A stretch of DNA of 64,000 nucleotides from Legionella maceachernii (lineage in GTDB: Bacteria; Pseudomonadota; Gammaproteobacteria; Legionellales; Legionellaceae), in assembly GCF_900167045.1 (NCBI RefSeq), contig NZ_FUXJ01000006.1, forward strand, positions 1 to 64,000, written 5' to 3'. Numbering within the stretch: position 1 is the first letter of the stretch; the number at the start of each line of letters is the position of its first letter. Below the pieces are notes generated by a model. The model was not told the origin of the DNA, did no database searches, and worked only from the letters and a program-made list of their open reading frames with translations. The position numbers and the translations under genes were made by a program. Of the stretch, positions 7,945 through 17,161 are shown piece after piece.

Positions 7945-8165
7945 ACACTCACTTTATGGGTTGAAATTGAAATGATGTTTAAATTTTAACAGCATCTTTT
8001 TTTTATACAGCCGGAAAGTAATCAAGGTTAAGTCTTTAATAGTAACGCTCCGTAAATTGTCGCGAATGCTACCCTAATTCGGTCAGAGGGCCAAGCTGCT
8101 TTTTGTTTCTTAATTTCAATAGCAAAAAAGCAAGGCTTGACCCTCCGGGCTTATAGAGGGATATC

Positions 8166-9116
8166 TTACAGCTTAGAAAGACTTCTTAACCAATCTTTTG
8201 CCATCTGACTCACATGCCCATCCTTTAGCGCCATTTCGATAATATTTCCTGTGCGTTCTTTTTTTGTGGCCTTATCATCGCCATACATATCATCAATTAC
8301 CTCATCCCAAAGTTTCAAGACCGCGGAAGAAGGTATAGTTCCAACTTGACCCAGAACCTCGTGAATTCTGGCTTTATAATAAGCATTCACAGCTTTTTCA
8401 ATCCATACCAAGAGTTCAGGTGTTAAACCGATCTCATCAAGACCTTTCCCTTCACCAAACCCCTGCTCCCATTTTTTTGTTCGAAGATGAGCATATTTTT
8501 TACCATAGATACCATTCACCCAATCCATGTATTTCTTGCCAAAATCAATGCCCTTTTTTGATTCGGGGTCGTAATGTGCGTTAGCTTTTAATTCCTCCAT
8601 CAACTGTTGCCAACTTTTCTCAAAAGCAGCTTTTTGATGCGTCGTTTTCATTTCTTTTTCAAATTCCACATACTGTTTCAATTCATCGGGCGTGAATATT
8701 TCCTTAACCCAAGCATGTTCTAATTGTTGCGTCATTTGATATACCTCAATTAACTGTATTATATTTTCCCAGGGAAGGGATTTACAATGGCTACAACTGT
8801 CCGTTATGCGCTTTAAAATCATACTGGCCTCTTGAAGAGCCTCCGCTTTTTCTTGCAAAAATTTAGATTGCATCGCGAAGTTCTCAACAACATTCTCTTG
8901 TTTGGCAAGTAATAGTTGGATTTGAGAAAGTTCAAAACCAAAAAACTTCAGTGCAATAATTTGTTGTAGTTTTAGTAAATCTGTTTCAGAGTACAAACGA
9001 TAATCATTCGGTAACCGCATACTTGGTTTAAGCAATCCAATCCTGTCGTAATAATGCAAAGTTCGCACTGATACTTGGGTAAGTTGGCTTAACTCTTTTG
9101 CATACCATTGTTTCAT
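8166..9116 (-). CDS. MerR-family regulator with TipAS-like ligand domain
   Basis: A 316-residue regulator. Residues 1-70 form a MerR winged helix (WYAKELSQLTQVSVRTLHYYDRIGLLKP). A coiled-coil dimerisation helix follows (about 75-125). The rest resembles a TipAS/antibiotic-recognition domain (KKYMDWVNGIYG, KKWEQGFGEGKG). TipA-type proteins bind drugs or peptides and activate their own promoter. AAGGAGG precedes the ATG, and the promoter has the diagnostic 19-bp spacer with a dyad. No efflux gene is adjacent, so the visible target is autoregulation. The C-terminal assignment is by general resemblance. Confidence 0.85.
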   Translation of the reverse strand: MKQWYAKELSQLTQVSVRTLHYYDRIGLLKPSMRLPNDYRLYSETDLLKLQQIIALKFFGFELSQIQLLLAKQENVVENFAMQSKFLQEKAEALQEASMILKRITDSCSHCKSLPWENIIQLIEVYQMTQQLEHAWVKEIFTPDELKQYVEFEKEMKTTHQKAAFEKSWQQLMEELKANAHYDPESKKGIDFGKKYMDWVNGIYGKKYAHLRTKKWEQGFGEGKGLDEIGLTPELLVWIEKAVNAYYKARIHEVLGQVGTIPSSAVLKLWDEVIDDMYGDDKATKKERTGNIIEMALKDGHVSQMAKDWLRSLSKL

Positions 9117-9138
9117 CGTTTTTTCCTCCTTGTTTCCA

Positions 9139-9169
9139 AGGTTAGGCTATGACGCAACGTCATAGTCAA
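9139..9169 (-). promoter_or_regulatory. MerR-type promoter with 19-bp spacer and operator dyad
   Basis: On the minus strand TTGACT (-35, at 9169-9164) and TAACCT (-10, at 9144-9139) are 19 bp apart. The spacer region contains the perfect dyad CTATGACG-CAA-CGTCATAG (9147-9165). An over-long spacer with a central dyad is the classic MerR operator, twisted into an active shape by the regulator. It drives the MerR gene starting at 9116. Confidence 0.85.
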
Positions 9170-9180
9170 GTTTTTTATCG

Positions 9181-9337
9181 CATAAGATAAAGTCGCCAGT
9201 TCGTCAGAAAACCCTGACAAGTTAAAAACCCGTTTTAGCGGTCCAAGGGAGGAAATATTGATACATCGATGGGCGGTATGACTGTTCAATTAATCCATTC
9301 GCCCCCCCTTGGTGGTGGCTTTACTCAAGTGATTTAA
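9181..9337 (+). pseudogene. Decayed paralogue of the DHFR/RibD-like gene
   Basis: Read with frame changes this encodes DKVASSSENPDKLKN, then YIDGGMTVQ, then LGGGFTQVI and a stop. These match segments of the intact protein at 5188-5748 in the same order, with an internal deletion between the second and third. The upstream two thirds are gone and the MerR promoter now abuts it. With the ocd gene downstream it mirrors the arrangement at 5188-5893. Confidence 0.8.
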
Positions 9338-9415
9338 CATGTTTTACCCAACAATTTGCAAAACACCCTTAAATAGACTTTGGCGATTAAATAGGTTTGT
9401 ACTTTTTTATAGCCT

Positions 9416-10384
9416 TTAATTAAGCTTAAACGTCGAGCCCAAATTCATTTTTAATGCATTCTGATAAACCACTTGGGCAACTCCTAAATCTTGAATAGCA
9501 AGACCAACCGATTTAAATACCGTAAGTTGCTCTTGAAAATGCGGAGCTTTTTTTAATAGCCAGGGGCCAAGTTCAATGAGGGATTCTCTTTTAAGCTTCT
9601 GTTGCTCAACAGCACGAATAATTTCGCCAGCCTCACTCATTGCTGCTTCGAGTTGATCCACAATCACTATTGCTTTTTGCAGAACCTCGCCGCTTATTTC
9701 TTGCATCGATGGGCTATGCGAGCCAATGGCGTTGATGTGTGCGTGGGATTGCAGATCGTGTACATGAACTAAAGGTTCTGTACTTCCCGTTGCAGTACAA
9801 ATAATATCCGCCCTTTTTAGCGCTGAAGAGAGTTGTTCACACACCTGCACGTCATAAAACGGTTCCATGTCCTTAGCAAATTTTCGTGCACTTTCTGGAT
9901 GACGCGACCAGACCAATACCTGTTCCACTTGGCGTACCGCAGCAACCGCCTCAAGTTGAGTGATGGCTTGCACTCCTGCACCTATTATAGCTACAGTTGA
10001 GGGCTTATCCTGCGAAAAATATTTTGTGGCCAAGCCAGAAATAGCGCCCGTTCGCAATGCAGTTAGATACCCTGCGTCCATTAGAACAAGAGGTTCGCCT
10101 GTCGTAGCATCAAGGAGCAAAATAGTGCCATTAATGGAAGGTTTATTGTGTCGGACATTATCAGGAAACACGGACACCACTTTTAATCCTAAAGTTTTTT
10201 CTTCCGCTAAATAAGCAGGCATGGTCAAGGTCAATCCCTTTTTTCCTACAGGAATGCCTGTTCGTAAAGGCAATACAGCCTCTTGTTTTGTTAATTGAAT
10301 AAATGCCCTTTCCATGGCGTCGATGGCCTCAGTCATGGTGATACTTTGTTTCACTTCCGAAACCGATAATAATTTAAGCGTCAT
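9416..10384 (-). CDS. Ornithine cyclodeaminase / mu-crystallin family protein
   Basis: A 322-residue NAD(P)-dependent enzyme of the OCD/mu-crystallin family. The Rossmann segment VAIIGAGVQAITQLEA (about 125-140) and the upstream substrate-site DAGYLTALRTGAISGLATKYF (about 98-118) are clear. Members make proline from ornithine, alanine from pyruvate, or reduce cyclic imines; the exact reaction is not readable here. The ATG at 10384 has AAGGAG at good distance; a further upstream in-frame ATG lies inside phzF. It overlaps the phzF stop by 11 bases, so the two form an operon. Its 3' end is duplicated at 5815-5893. Confidence 0.87.
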   Translation of the reverse strand: MTLKLLSVSEVKQSITMTEAIDAMERAFIQLTKQEAVLPLRTGIPVGKKGLTLTMPAYLAEEKTLGLKVVSVFPDNVRHNKPSINGTILLLDATTGEPLVLMDAGYLTALRTGAISGLATKYFSQDKPSTVAIIGAGVQAITQLEAVAAVRQVEQVLVWSRHPESARKFAKDMEPFYDVQVCEQLSSALKRADIICTATGSTEPLVHVHDLQSHAHINAIGSHSPSMQEISGEVLQKAIVIVDQLEAAMSEAGEIIRAVEQQKLKRESLIELGPWLLKKAPHFQEQLTVFKSVGLAIQDLGVAQVVYQNALKMNLGSTFKLN

Positions 10385-11192
10385 GAGCAAACTCCTTCTT
10401 GGGTGAATGAACCCAAATTTCACCTTGTAAATACAATTGACTGTATCCCGATAAGATTACTCGATCTTGCTTGACCTCGCACCAAAGTTCTCCTTGGCGA
10501 TTCCCTCCTTGCCGCGCATGGATTTTTTCCTTATCGAGGCGTGCACACCAATAAGGAGCTATAACACAATGTGCAGAGCCAGTTACGGGATCTTCAGGAA
10601 CATCACAACCAGGGTAAAAACATCTTGAATAAATATCCGTTTCAGTTCCGGGGGCAGAGAAAATAATGCCTCGACATGACCTATTTGCCAAAGCATTTAA
10701 ATCAGGTTTTGCCTGTTTCACCCGCATCGCGTCGTTAAAAATACACAATAAGTCAAATTTACTTTGATAGACTTCATCTGGGACTACCCTTATCGCTTCT
10801 ATCAGATCAGAATTGGGTTCTATCCGTGTAAAAGGTAATGCGGGGAAATCCATCTGCAATAGCGCCCCTTCTTTTTTTACTGTTAAGACCCCACTTTTGC
10901 TATGAAAACGGATTTCTTTTCCTTGATGCTTTAACAGCTCGAATAGAACAAAAGCGCTAGCCAAGGTAGCATGTCCGCATAAATCAACTTCTGTATTAGG
11001 AGTAAACCAACGTATTTCATAATGCTCATCATTGGGGACTATAAAAGCGGTTTCAGAGAGATTATTTTCCCTTGCAATAAGCTGCATTACGGTATCATCT
11101 AGCCAATATTCTAACGGACAAACAGCAGCAGGGTTGCCGTCGTATAAGGTGGAAGTAAACGCATCGACTTGGAAAATCGGTTGTTTAATCAT
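10374..11192 (-). CDS. PhzF-family isomerase/epimerase-like protein
   Basis: A 272-residue PhzF-fold protein. The N-terminus QVDAFTSTLYDGNPAAVC, the catalytic-Glu motif NNLSETAFIV (Glu near 47), DLCGHATLASAFVLF (about 71-85) and DVPEDPVTGSAHCVIAPYW (about 195-213) are all diagnostic. PhzF itself isomerises an intermediate of phenazine synthesis. Most relatives, in species without phenazine genes, are of unknown function and act on amino-acid-like substrates, and no phenazine genes are nearby. It is the first gene of the operon with ocd and diverges from marR across a perfect palindrome, so it is the likely MarR target. Confidence 0.9.
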   Translation of the reverse strand: MIKQPIFQVDAFTSTLYDGNPAAVCPLEYWLDDTVMQLIARENNLSETAFIVPNDEHYEIRWFTPNTEVDLCGHATLASAFVLFELLKHQGKEIRFHSKSGVLTVKKEGALLQMDFPALPFTRIEPNSDLIEAIRVVPDEVYQSKFDLLCIFNDAMRVKQAKPDLNALANRSCRGIIFSAPGTETDIYSRCFYPGCDVPEDPVTGSAHCVIAPYWCARLDKEKIHARQGGNRQGELWCEVKQDRVILSGYSQLYLQGEIWVHSPKKEFAHDA

Positions 11193-11220
11193 GGTAAACC
11201 TCTTCTAATGAAACTGGACT

Positions 11221-11263
11221 AATCTTACATAGCTTGTTAATATATAGCAAGCTATGTAAGATT
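11221..11263. promoter_or_regulatory. MarR operator: perfect 16-bp inverted repeat
   Basis: AATCTTACATAGCTTG and its exact reverse complement CAAGCTATGTAAGATT are separated by 11 bases (TTAATATATAG). It fills most of the 82-bp space between the divergent phzF and marR starts. The inner TAGCTTG/CAAGCTA halves resemble MarR-family sites. A single bound regulator would control both directions. Confidence 0.85.
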
Positions 11264-11274
11264 AAAAGGAAAAA

Positions 11275-11688
11275 ATGTATCCCTCAACGCTGATCAAAAA
11301 GGCAAGTCGGCTATTAATTAAGAAAGCCAACGAATTACTAAAGCCATATGGCCTTACTGATGCTTATACTTATTTCTTAATAGCACTTTATCAACAAGAG
11401 GGTTTAACTCAATCTGAAATGCATAAACAGATCGGCATTGAGCAACCCACAGCAGTCAGGACACTTGATAGGATGGAGCGTGATGGCCTGATTATAAGAA
11501 CTCCGAGCACCACCGATAGACGGGCTATTCAAATTCGCTTGACAGAAAAAGGTCGAAACTGTAGAAAAATTATCGAACAATGCGCCCACGAGTTAAACGA
11601 GTTCGCTTTAAAAGGTTTCAAAGAAGAGGAAAAACACATGCTAAAACAGCTTTTAGGGAGATTAAATACTAATTTCGATAGTATCTAA
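11275..11688 (+). CDS. MarR-family transcriptional regulator
   Basis: A 137-residue winged-helix regulator. It shows GLTQSEMHKQIGIEQPTAVRTLDRMERDGLI (recognition helix about 44-72), the wing TPSTTDRRAIQIRLTEKG (about 75-92) and flanking dimerisation helices. Family members are usually repressors released by small phenolic or oxidising ligands. It diverges from the phzF-ocd operon, and the perfect palindrome between them is its likely operator, implying autoregulation. AAAAGGA precedes the ATG. Confidence 0.92.
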   Translation: MYPSTLIKKASRLLIKKANELLKPYGLTDAYTYFLIALYQQEGLTQSEMHKQIGIEQPTAVRTLDRMERDGLIIRTPSTTDRRAIQIRLTEKGRNCRKIIEQCAHELNEFALKGFKEEEKHMLKQLLGRLNTNFDSI

Positions 11689-11883
11689 GCGGAGACAACT
11701 TTTCGCAATAGTTAAAATGGCAGTTCATTGTTAGAGATATCAGAAGGCATCCACCGCGTTTAAAGGAATGCTAAACTAGTGATAGAGTCAGAATGCTTTC
11801 CTACGATTTTTTATTGCAGCAATAACCAAAACTAAATTTCATTCGATTATTGTAAAGTCAGATAAGGCTTTAAGAGTGGAGCG

Positions 11884-14835
11884 ATGGATGATAAAGATAA
11901 AACAAATTTCTATTTAGTCTCTGTAGTCCTGATTACTGCAGTGGGGATGAGCATCCTCCTAAGCTCCTATTCAACAGCCCTTTACTTGGGAAATTTTTCT
12001 CGCTCAACTCTACCTTATTATTTTATCGTATCAGGGCTTCTTTCTGCGCTAATAGTAGGAGGATTAGTTCGGTTTCTTTCAAGCGCAAATAAAGCACCAA
12101 TACTCATCATTCAAGTGAGTTCTATGGTGCTTGTTTTAGTTTACTTAATTTTCAATCTTTGGCCATCAAAATTGTTAGCCCTCATTTATACTTTCTTATT
12201 CATTACATTATTAACTATTTATAATGCAACGAGCTGGAATATTGCGGCCGCTTCCTTTGAACTGCGCGTTTTCAAAAGTTTTGCTAACCGATTTTTAGTC
12301 TTAATCAGTGTAAGCAGTATCCTTATCAGTATTCTAGCTTATATTGGTATCGATATTTTAGGGCAAGAGTTTCTGATTTATTTTGCTCTATTATTAATGG
12401 CTGTCAATTGTATTGCGGTAAAAAAAATTCAACCTCAACAAACCCATTTTAAAGAACCAACGGACAAATCTATTTCCTTAAAAACATATCCTTTATTTGT
12501 GTCAGTCGCCAGTTTTCTGGCTTTGATAAACATCATTTCTGTATTCGCAAATTATCAAATGCTCTTTCGCTTAAGCCAAACTCTTGATACGACACAAGTC
12601 ACCAAGTTTATGACTGTGTTTTATCTTTTTATGGAGGGAGGGAGTTTTCTTATTCAGCTTTATGGAAAGCGTATTTTGGAATCGTTTGGCATTTCGGCAT
12701 TATTTTTGCTTTCCACTGGGGTTATCTTAATTTCTTTTATACCTTCAATCTTTTATCCTTATTTATACACTATCACTTTCTTTAACTTAATCATTCTGAT
12801 TTTTTATACCAGCTTGATAAGCTTTGGATGGCAGGTTGCTCTGAATGCTCTTCCTTTTTCATTAAAAAAGAGAGGCCAAATTTTTATTCAAGCGGTCACT
12901 AATAATATGGCAAAAATTGCGGCTTCGTTCATTTTGTTAATTTTTGCTTATCGATATGCTTTTTATTCTTATCAGATTTTGACTGGGCTATTTCTTGCTT
13001 TTATGCTGATATTATCTTGGAAAATAAAACAATTTTACGGGGAAACGCTGCTTTCAAATATTAAGGAAAAAAGATTCTATTTGCCAATCTTTAACGAAGA
13101 AAATGATTATCATTTTTTAGCAAATCAAGTTAAAAATCTGCTATCCAGCAAAGACCCGATAAAAATTAAAGTGGGCTTGTCCATATTAAGATGGGCAAAC
13201 CCAAATCAAGTGACCCAAGAGCTCATCACTCTTTTTGATTATCCTGACCCATCCGTTCGTATAAAAGCCTATAAAACCTCGAGATATTTTGGAAAATTAC
13301 CTATTGATAATAAAATTATGCAGCAATTGCAAAAGGAGACCGACCAAGAAGCGACTTGGCAACTTCTCTATTTAATTTTTAGAAAATACCAAGAAAGAAT
13401 AATCGAAAAATTGGATGAATATTTACATTCTTCCAATCCTCCCTATCAAGCTATTGCAATTATCACCGCTATAAATTACGGAGAGCTCCACCACGTGAGT
13501 CATGCGATAAAAGTCTTAGATACAATGGCAAATTCGCCGAATGAGGATGCGCGTTTTTTTGCAGTCATGGCATTGAATCATATTGATATTGGTAACCCTG
13601 TTGAATTAATAAAAAAACTGACTAATGATCCGAGTTATAAGGTCGCCAAACAAGCGATCAAAGCCACTCATCACACCAAAGACAAACGCATTGTCCGTCT
13701 TTTAATTGCTCAGTTGGATAAACCCAGAGTCAGTTATGATGCAATGCAATCGCTAATAAAAATTAAAATCGATGTGGCACCTTTGATACTACGTACTTGT
13801 TTAACAGTCAATGTTCACCGATATAAGCCTTTGATTAGAGTGCTGTGTAGATTGAATACAACCACCACTGAGAGATGCTTAGGACGGTTAATAACGCGAG
13901 CTCCATTTCTATTTTCAGTTGAATTGTCAAAGCAAATTGCTTTAAGAGCCACGAGATTTCCATTATCCAGCCAATTAAAATGCAATATTTCTTCGCATTT
14001 AAATTGTGTGGTTAACGAATTAAATATTTTTAATTTTCTTTTTAAAAAAGAAGACAACCTGGCTAAAAAGCATGAGCTCATGCTGCGCAAGCAGTTGATT
14101 GAAAAAAAACTTATTTGCTATCTTGCCACACTCATTCAACCTAAGAGTATTATGGAAATTTTACCTAAGCTTTCCTCTAAGCAAGAATTACAACACTCTA
14201 ATTCAGAGCATGATATTGCGCTTGAATATCTAGACTGGTTAATTGAAGATAGAGGACTTGCTAAAAAAGTTTTTGCTGCAATTGAAGATAAATTACGAAT
14301 GAATGACTTGGATATATCGCAATTTGAATTAGATTGCTGGTCTAAAAAAATGTTGTACCATCAAGCCTCAGAGGACAATACTATGGATACAGTAGATAAA
14401 GTTTTTGCATTACGGAAAGTACCCATTTATTCGCATGTTCCCGCTGAATTACTCATCTCTGTTGCCGAAGAATGTCATCTTGTTGAATTTCCAAAAGGGA
14501 AAAAACTGATTGAGATTGGAGATTATCCCGATAAAATTTATATGATACTCAGCGGTAGTGCCACTATTTTATATCATGGAAAAATAGAACGTTATGCTAA
14601 AGAGAATGATCTTATTGGTTTATTTATTATCCTTAGCGAACACAATAGTCCACTTGAAGTGATCGTCAATGAAGATTCTACAATGCTTGAACTATCACGA
14701 AATGTATTTGAGCAGCTTACCAATGATTATCCTGATATATTAAAAGAAATCGCAAAATATATAGTGAATATTTATTTCAATGTAGTGGAAAAAAACATTC
14801 AAACCGATTCAACCGTTTTATCAAAGGTGCTCTAA
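11884..14835 (+). CDS. Membrane transporter-like protein with HEAT repeats and cNMP-binding domain
   Basis: A 983-residue fusion. About residues 1-395 hold some twelve hydrophobic segments with the look of the ATP/ADP-translocase (Npt/MFS) group. About 420-640 contain helical HEAT-like repeats (for example GLSILRWANPNQVTQELITL, DPSVRIKAYKTSRYF). About 835-960 form a cyclic-nucleotide-binding fold (IEIGDYPDKIYMILSGSATI, then ENDLIGLFIILS). The phosphate-binding cassette lacks the usual Arg, so cNMP binding is uncertain. Proteins of this build occur in intracellular bacteria; the substrate here is unknown. It is monocistronic with GGAG before the ATG. Confidence 0.75.
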   Translation: MDDKDKTNFYLVSVVLITAVGMSILLSSYSTALYLGNFSRSTLPYYFIVSGLLSALIVGGLVRFLSSANKAPILIIQVSSMVLVLVYLIFNLWPSKLLALIYTFLFITLLTIYNATSWNIAAASFELRVFKSFANRFLVLISVSSILISILAYIGIDILGQEFLIYFALLLMAVNCIAVKKIQPQQTHFKEPTDKSISLKTYPLFVSVASFLALINIISVFANYQMLFRLSQTLDTTQVTKFMTVFYLFMEGGSFLIQLYGKRILESFGISALFLLSTGVILISFIPSIFYPYLYTITFFNLIILIFYTSLISFGWQVALNALPFSLKKRGQIFIQAVTNNMAKIAASFILLIFAYRYAFYSYQILTGLFLAFMLILSWKIKQFYGETLLSNIKEKRFYLPIFNEENDYHFLANQVKNLLSSKDPIKIKVGLSILRWANPNQVTQELITLFDYPDPSVRIKAYKTSRYFGKLPIDNKIMQQLQKETDQEATWQLLYLIFRKYQERIIEKLDEYLHSSNPPYQAIAIITAINYGELHHVSHAIKVLDTMANSPNEDARFFAVMALNHIDIGNPVELIKKLTNDPSYKVAKQAIKATHHTKDKRIVRLLIAQLDKPRVSYDAMQSLIKIKIDVAPLILRTCLTVNVHRYKPLIRVLCRLNTTTTERCLGRLITRAPFLFSVELSKQIALRATRFPLSSQLKCNISSHLNCVVNELNIFNFLFKKEDNLAKKHELMLRKQLIEKKLICYLATLIQPKSIMEILPKLSSKQELQHSNSEHDIALEYLDWLIEDRGLAKKVFAAIEDKLRMNDLDISQFELDCWSKKMLYHQASEDNTMDTVDKVFALRKVPIYSHVPAELLISVAEECHLVEFPKGKKLIEIGDYPDKIYMILSGSATILYHGKIERYAKENDLIGLFIILSEHNSPLEVIVNEDSTMLELSRNVFEQLTNDYPDILKEIAKYIVNIYFNVVEKNIQTDSTVLSKVL

Positions 14836-14928
14836 TTTTATGGGGATTGGTAATTCGTTTTTGTTTTTTGTTGTGCCTTTAAAATTTATTAGCTAAATGC
14901 AAAAGCACTTAAATTATAACCTGATGTT

Positions 14929-16074
14929 TTATCCGAGAATCGCATTCCCCTTAAAGGCAGCCAAGCGCTCTTTCTTCTTACCCTCAATAGCACTTATCCC
15001 TCCTATTAGATACTTAACGGAAGAAAAACCGGCGTTAAGTAAAAGATTCAACGCATTGATGCTTCTTATGCCAGAATGACAGTATAAAATAATCGTGTGG
15101 TTTGGATTTAGTTCGGTGAGTCTACCCGATAATTCAGCGAAGGGGAGTAATTTCCCTCCTATGTTTTGAACCTCATGTTCTTTTGTTGAGCGCACATCAA
15201 CCAAAGTAACACCGGGATGTTTTAAAAGTCTCTGTAGCTCTTCTGCAGTTATCGCGTAATCCGTCAAATTCACCTCATCGGCAGGGGGTGAAGAGAGAGG
15301 GTTGTGCAACGACTGATTATGGACGCATAATTGGCAGTCTGGATTTTGAAATAATTGAATTTCTCTAAAAGTCATTTTGAGGAAATCAGCGACTAGTAAC
15401 CGTTTCCTTAATGAATGGCCGATTCCCAATACCCACTTAATGATCTCTGTGGCTTGAATCGTACCCAATATGCCTGGTACCACTCCTAATATACCGTTTT
15501 CATTACATGATGGAGCAAATTTAGGATCAGGGGGAGTTGGAAATAAACAACGCAAACAAGGGCCCTCCTTGCCGTGAAACACAGAGCAGTAGCCCTGAAA
15601 CTGGGAGACACTTGCATAAATGTAAGGTTTTCTTTGGGAGAAGCAAACATCGTGGATTAAATAATTAGTGTGAAAATTATCTGAGCAATCTGCCACTATA
15701 TCATATTGGCTGATAAGGTGTGTGGCATTGCGTTCTGTGAATTTTTCACAATAAGCATCCACCTGAGTATTTGGATTTAATTCCAAAATTTGTGCGGAAG
15801 CAGACGCCGTTTTTGCAAAAGAGACTTGTGATAATCGGTAAAGTACTTGCCTTTGTAAGTTACTTAACTCAACCGTATCGCAGTCTACCAAGCCTAATCG
15901 CCCAACACCAGCCGCAGCTAAGTAAAGCAGTAAGGACGATCCCAACCCACCTAGCCCGATGCATAATACACGAGCATTTTTAAGGCTTTCTTGTCCCGAT
16001 AAACCGATTTCCTTTAAATTAATTTGTCTTGAATAGCGAAGCAATTCGTCAGAGGAAAGAGCAGGATTAATCAT
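14929..16074 (-). CDS. thiF: ThiF/MoeB-type adenylyltransferase with rhodanese domain
   Basis: A 381-residue E1-like enzyme that would adenylate the C-terminal GlyGly of ThiS and help load sulfur. The nucleotide-binding GLGGLGSSLLLYLAAAGVG (about 37-55) and two Cys pairs for zinc (CLRC near 178, CQLC near 247) are visible. A C-terminal rhodanese domain (about 275-375) carries the active-site loop YCHSGIRS. The fused rhodanese suggests it supplies the sulfur itself. It is last in the thiamine operon, its start overlapping the thiD'E stop by 8 bases. MoeB-type action on molybdopterin synthase is possible, but the setting favours ThiS. Confidence 0.88.
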   Translation of the reverse strand: MINPALSSDELLRYSRQINLKEIGLSGQESLKNARVLCIGLGGLGSSLLLYLAAAGVGRLGLVDCDTVELSNLQRQVLYRLSQVSFAKTASASAQILELNPNTQVDAYCEKFTERNATHLISQYDIVADCSDNFHTNYLIHDVCFSQRKPYIYASVSQFQGYCSVFHGKEGPCLRCLFPTPPDPKFAPSCNENGILGVVPGILGTIQATEIIKWVLGIGHSLRKRLLVADFLKMTFREIQLFQNPDCQLCVHNQSLHNPLSSPPADEVNLTDYAITAEELQRLLKHPGVTLVDVRSTKEHEVQNIGGKLLPFAELSGRLTELNPNHTIILYCHSGIRSINALNLLLNAGFSSVKYLIGGISAIEGKKKERLAAFKGNAILG

Positions 16075-17161
16075 AAACCTGCTCTCTTATTATTTTTAGG
16101 AATTGTTTCGTTACCATGCCAGGATCAGCTGCTTTGGTAATGGCTGATATCAGCGAAATGCCCTCAACCTTCGCTTGTAAAATCTGCGGCAGTCGCTCTA
16201 AATTGATTCCGCCAATAGCCACTAAAGGGTATTGAAGTGTTCTTCGCCAACGTTGAAGTTGCTCAATGCCTTGTGGATTAAATGACATGAGTTTACTGGT
16301 GGTGGAATAAATTGGACCACAAGCAATATAGCTGGGATTGAAGCAATGTGCAGTCGCCACTTCGTGATAACAATGAGTACTTATGCCTAGATACAATCCT
16401 GATTGGCGGATTTTAGCCACATCAGCCTGAGACAAATCCTCTTGCCCCAAATGAACACCCTGTGCACCCAATTGAATGGCAAGCTTCCAATAATCATTAA
16501 TAAACAAGGTAGCACTGTATTTTTTTGCTAAAAAGACACTGCGCTTAATTTCCTCCTCAAGAGGCTTCCCTTGCAAATCTTTTATTCTTAATTGAATCGT
16601 TTTAACGCCCAAGGGCAATAATTTTTCTAACCAATGGCTCCTATCCACTATGGGATATAATCCTATTTGGCAGGTTTTAAAAGGAAGCGGCTCTTTCTTT
16701 AAAGGCCTAGGAGAAAGATAAGGAAGATCCATTTGATTTTCAGGCCAAACCGCATGAGGCAATTGTGCCGTGTCTTCCCCTCCTTCAATTGCATTGCGCA
16801 TCTCGCGATTTACATGCATTTTGCCAATCACAAGAGCATCTTTGATCGAATAGCCTAGAGCCAAGTAAGCTGCAATTGCAAAAGAGAGTGTACAAGCCGT
16901 GCTGCGGTAATTTTTATTGGGCAACCGTTTATTGGCAAGCCAGAATGACTCCTGACCATCGGTCCAATAATCCTGGCTTAACCCCTCCTTTTCAATAAGA
17001 TCACCTTTAAGTAAAATACTTTTAGCCCCAAGAGCTAAAAAGGCATGGGCGGCATCTTGGATATCTTCATAAGAGGTTAATGTCCGATTTAAAATGCGTT
17101 CCGCTTCAATCCGAGTGGGTATTGCAACCTCAGCATTGGACCAAACGACTGATCTTTTCAT
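16067..17161 (-). CDS. thiE: Half-ThiD fused to thiamine-phosphate synthase ThiE
   Basis: A 364-residue fusion. About residues 1-150 match only the C-terminal half of ThiD (HMP-P kinase): [27 protein letters not shown], and [17 protein letters not shown] in place of the usual GTGCTLS loop. The N-terminal HMP-binding half is absent. Residues about 165-360 are a full ThiE ([43 protein letters not shown]), which joins HMP-PP and thiazole phosphate. The ATG at 17161 overlaps the thiG stop as ATGA; an earlier in-frame ATG lies inside thiG. Whether the half-ThiD is active is open. Confidence 0.85.
   Translation of the reverse strand: MKRSVVWSNAEVAIPTRIEAERILNRTLTSYEDIQDAAHAFLALGAKSILLKGDLIEKEGLSQDYWTDGQESFWLANKRLPNKNYRSTACTLSFAIAAYLALGYSIKDALVIGKMHVNREMRNAIEGGEDTAQLPHAVWPENQMDLPYLSPRPLKKEPLPFKTCQIGLYPIVDRSHWLEKLLPLGVKTIQLRIKDLQGKPLEEEIKRSVFLAKKYSATLFINDYWKLAIQLGAQGVHLGQEDLSQADVAKIRQSGLYLGISTHCYHEVATAHCFNPSYIACGPIYSTTSKLMSFNPQGIEQLQRWRRTLQYPLVAIGGINLERLPQILQAKVEGISLISAITKAADPGMVTKQFLKIIREQVYD

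Noticed and set aside
7945-8060. PmrA box before the second protease-like gene
   Set aside because: TTAAA and CTTAAC are there but spacing and bases do not fit the tandem consensus.
8020-8080. Further copy of the dispersed repeat near GTAATCAAGG
   Set aside because: Only about ten bases match; too short to call.
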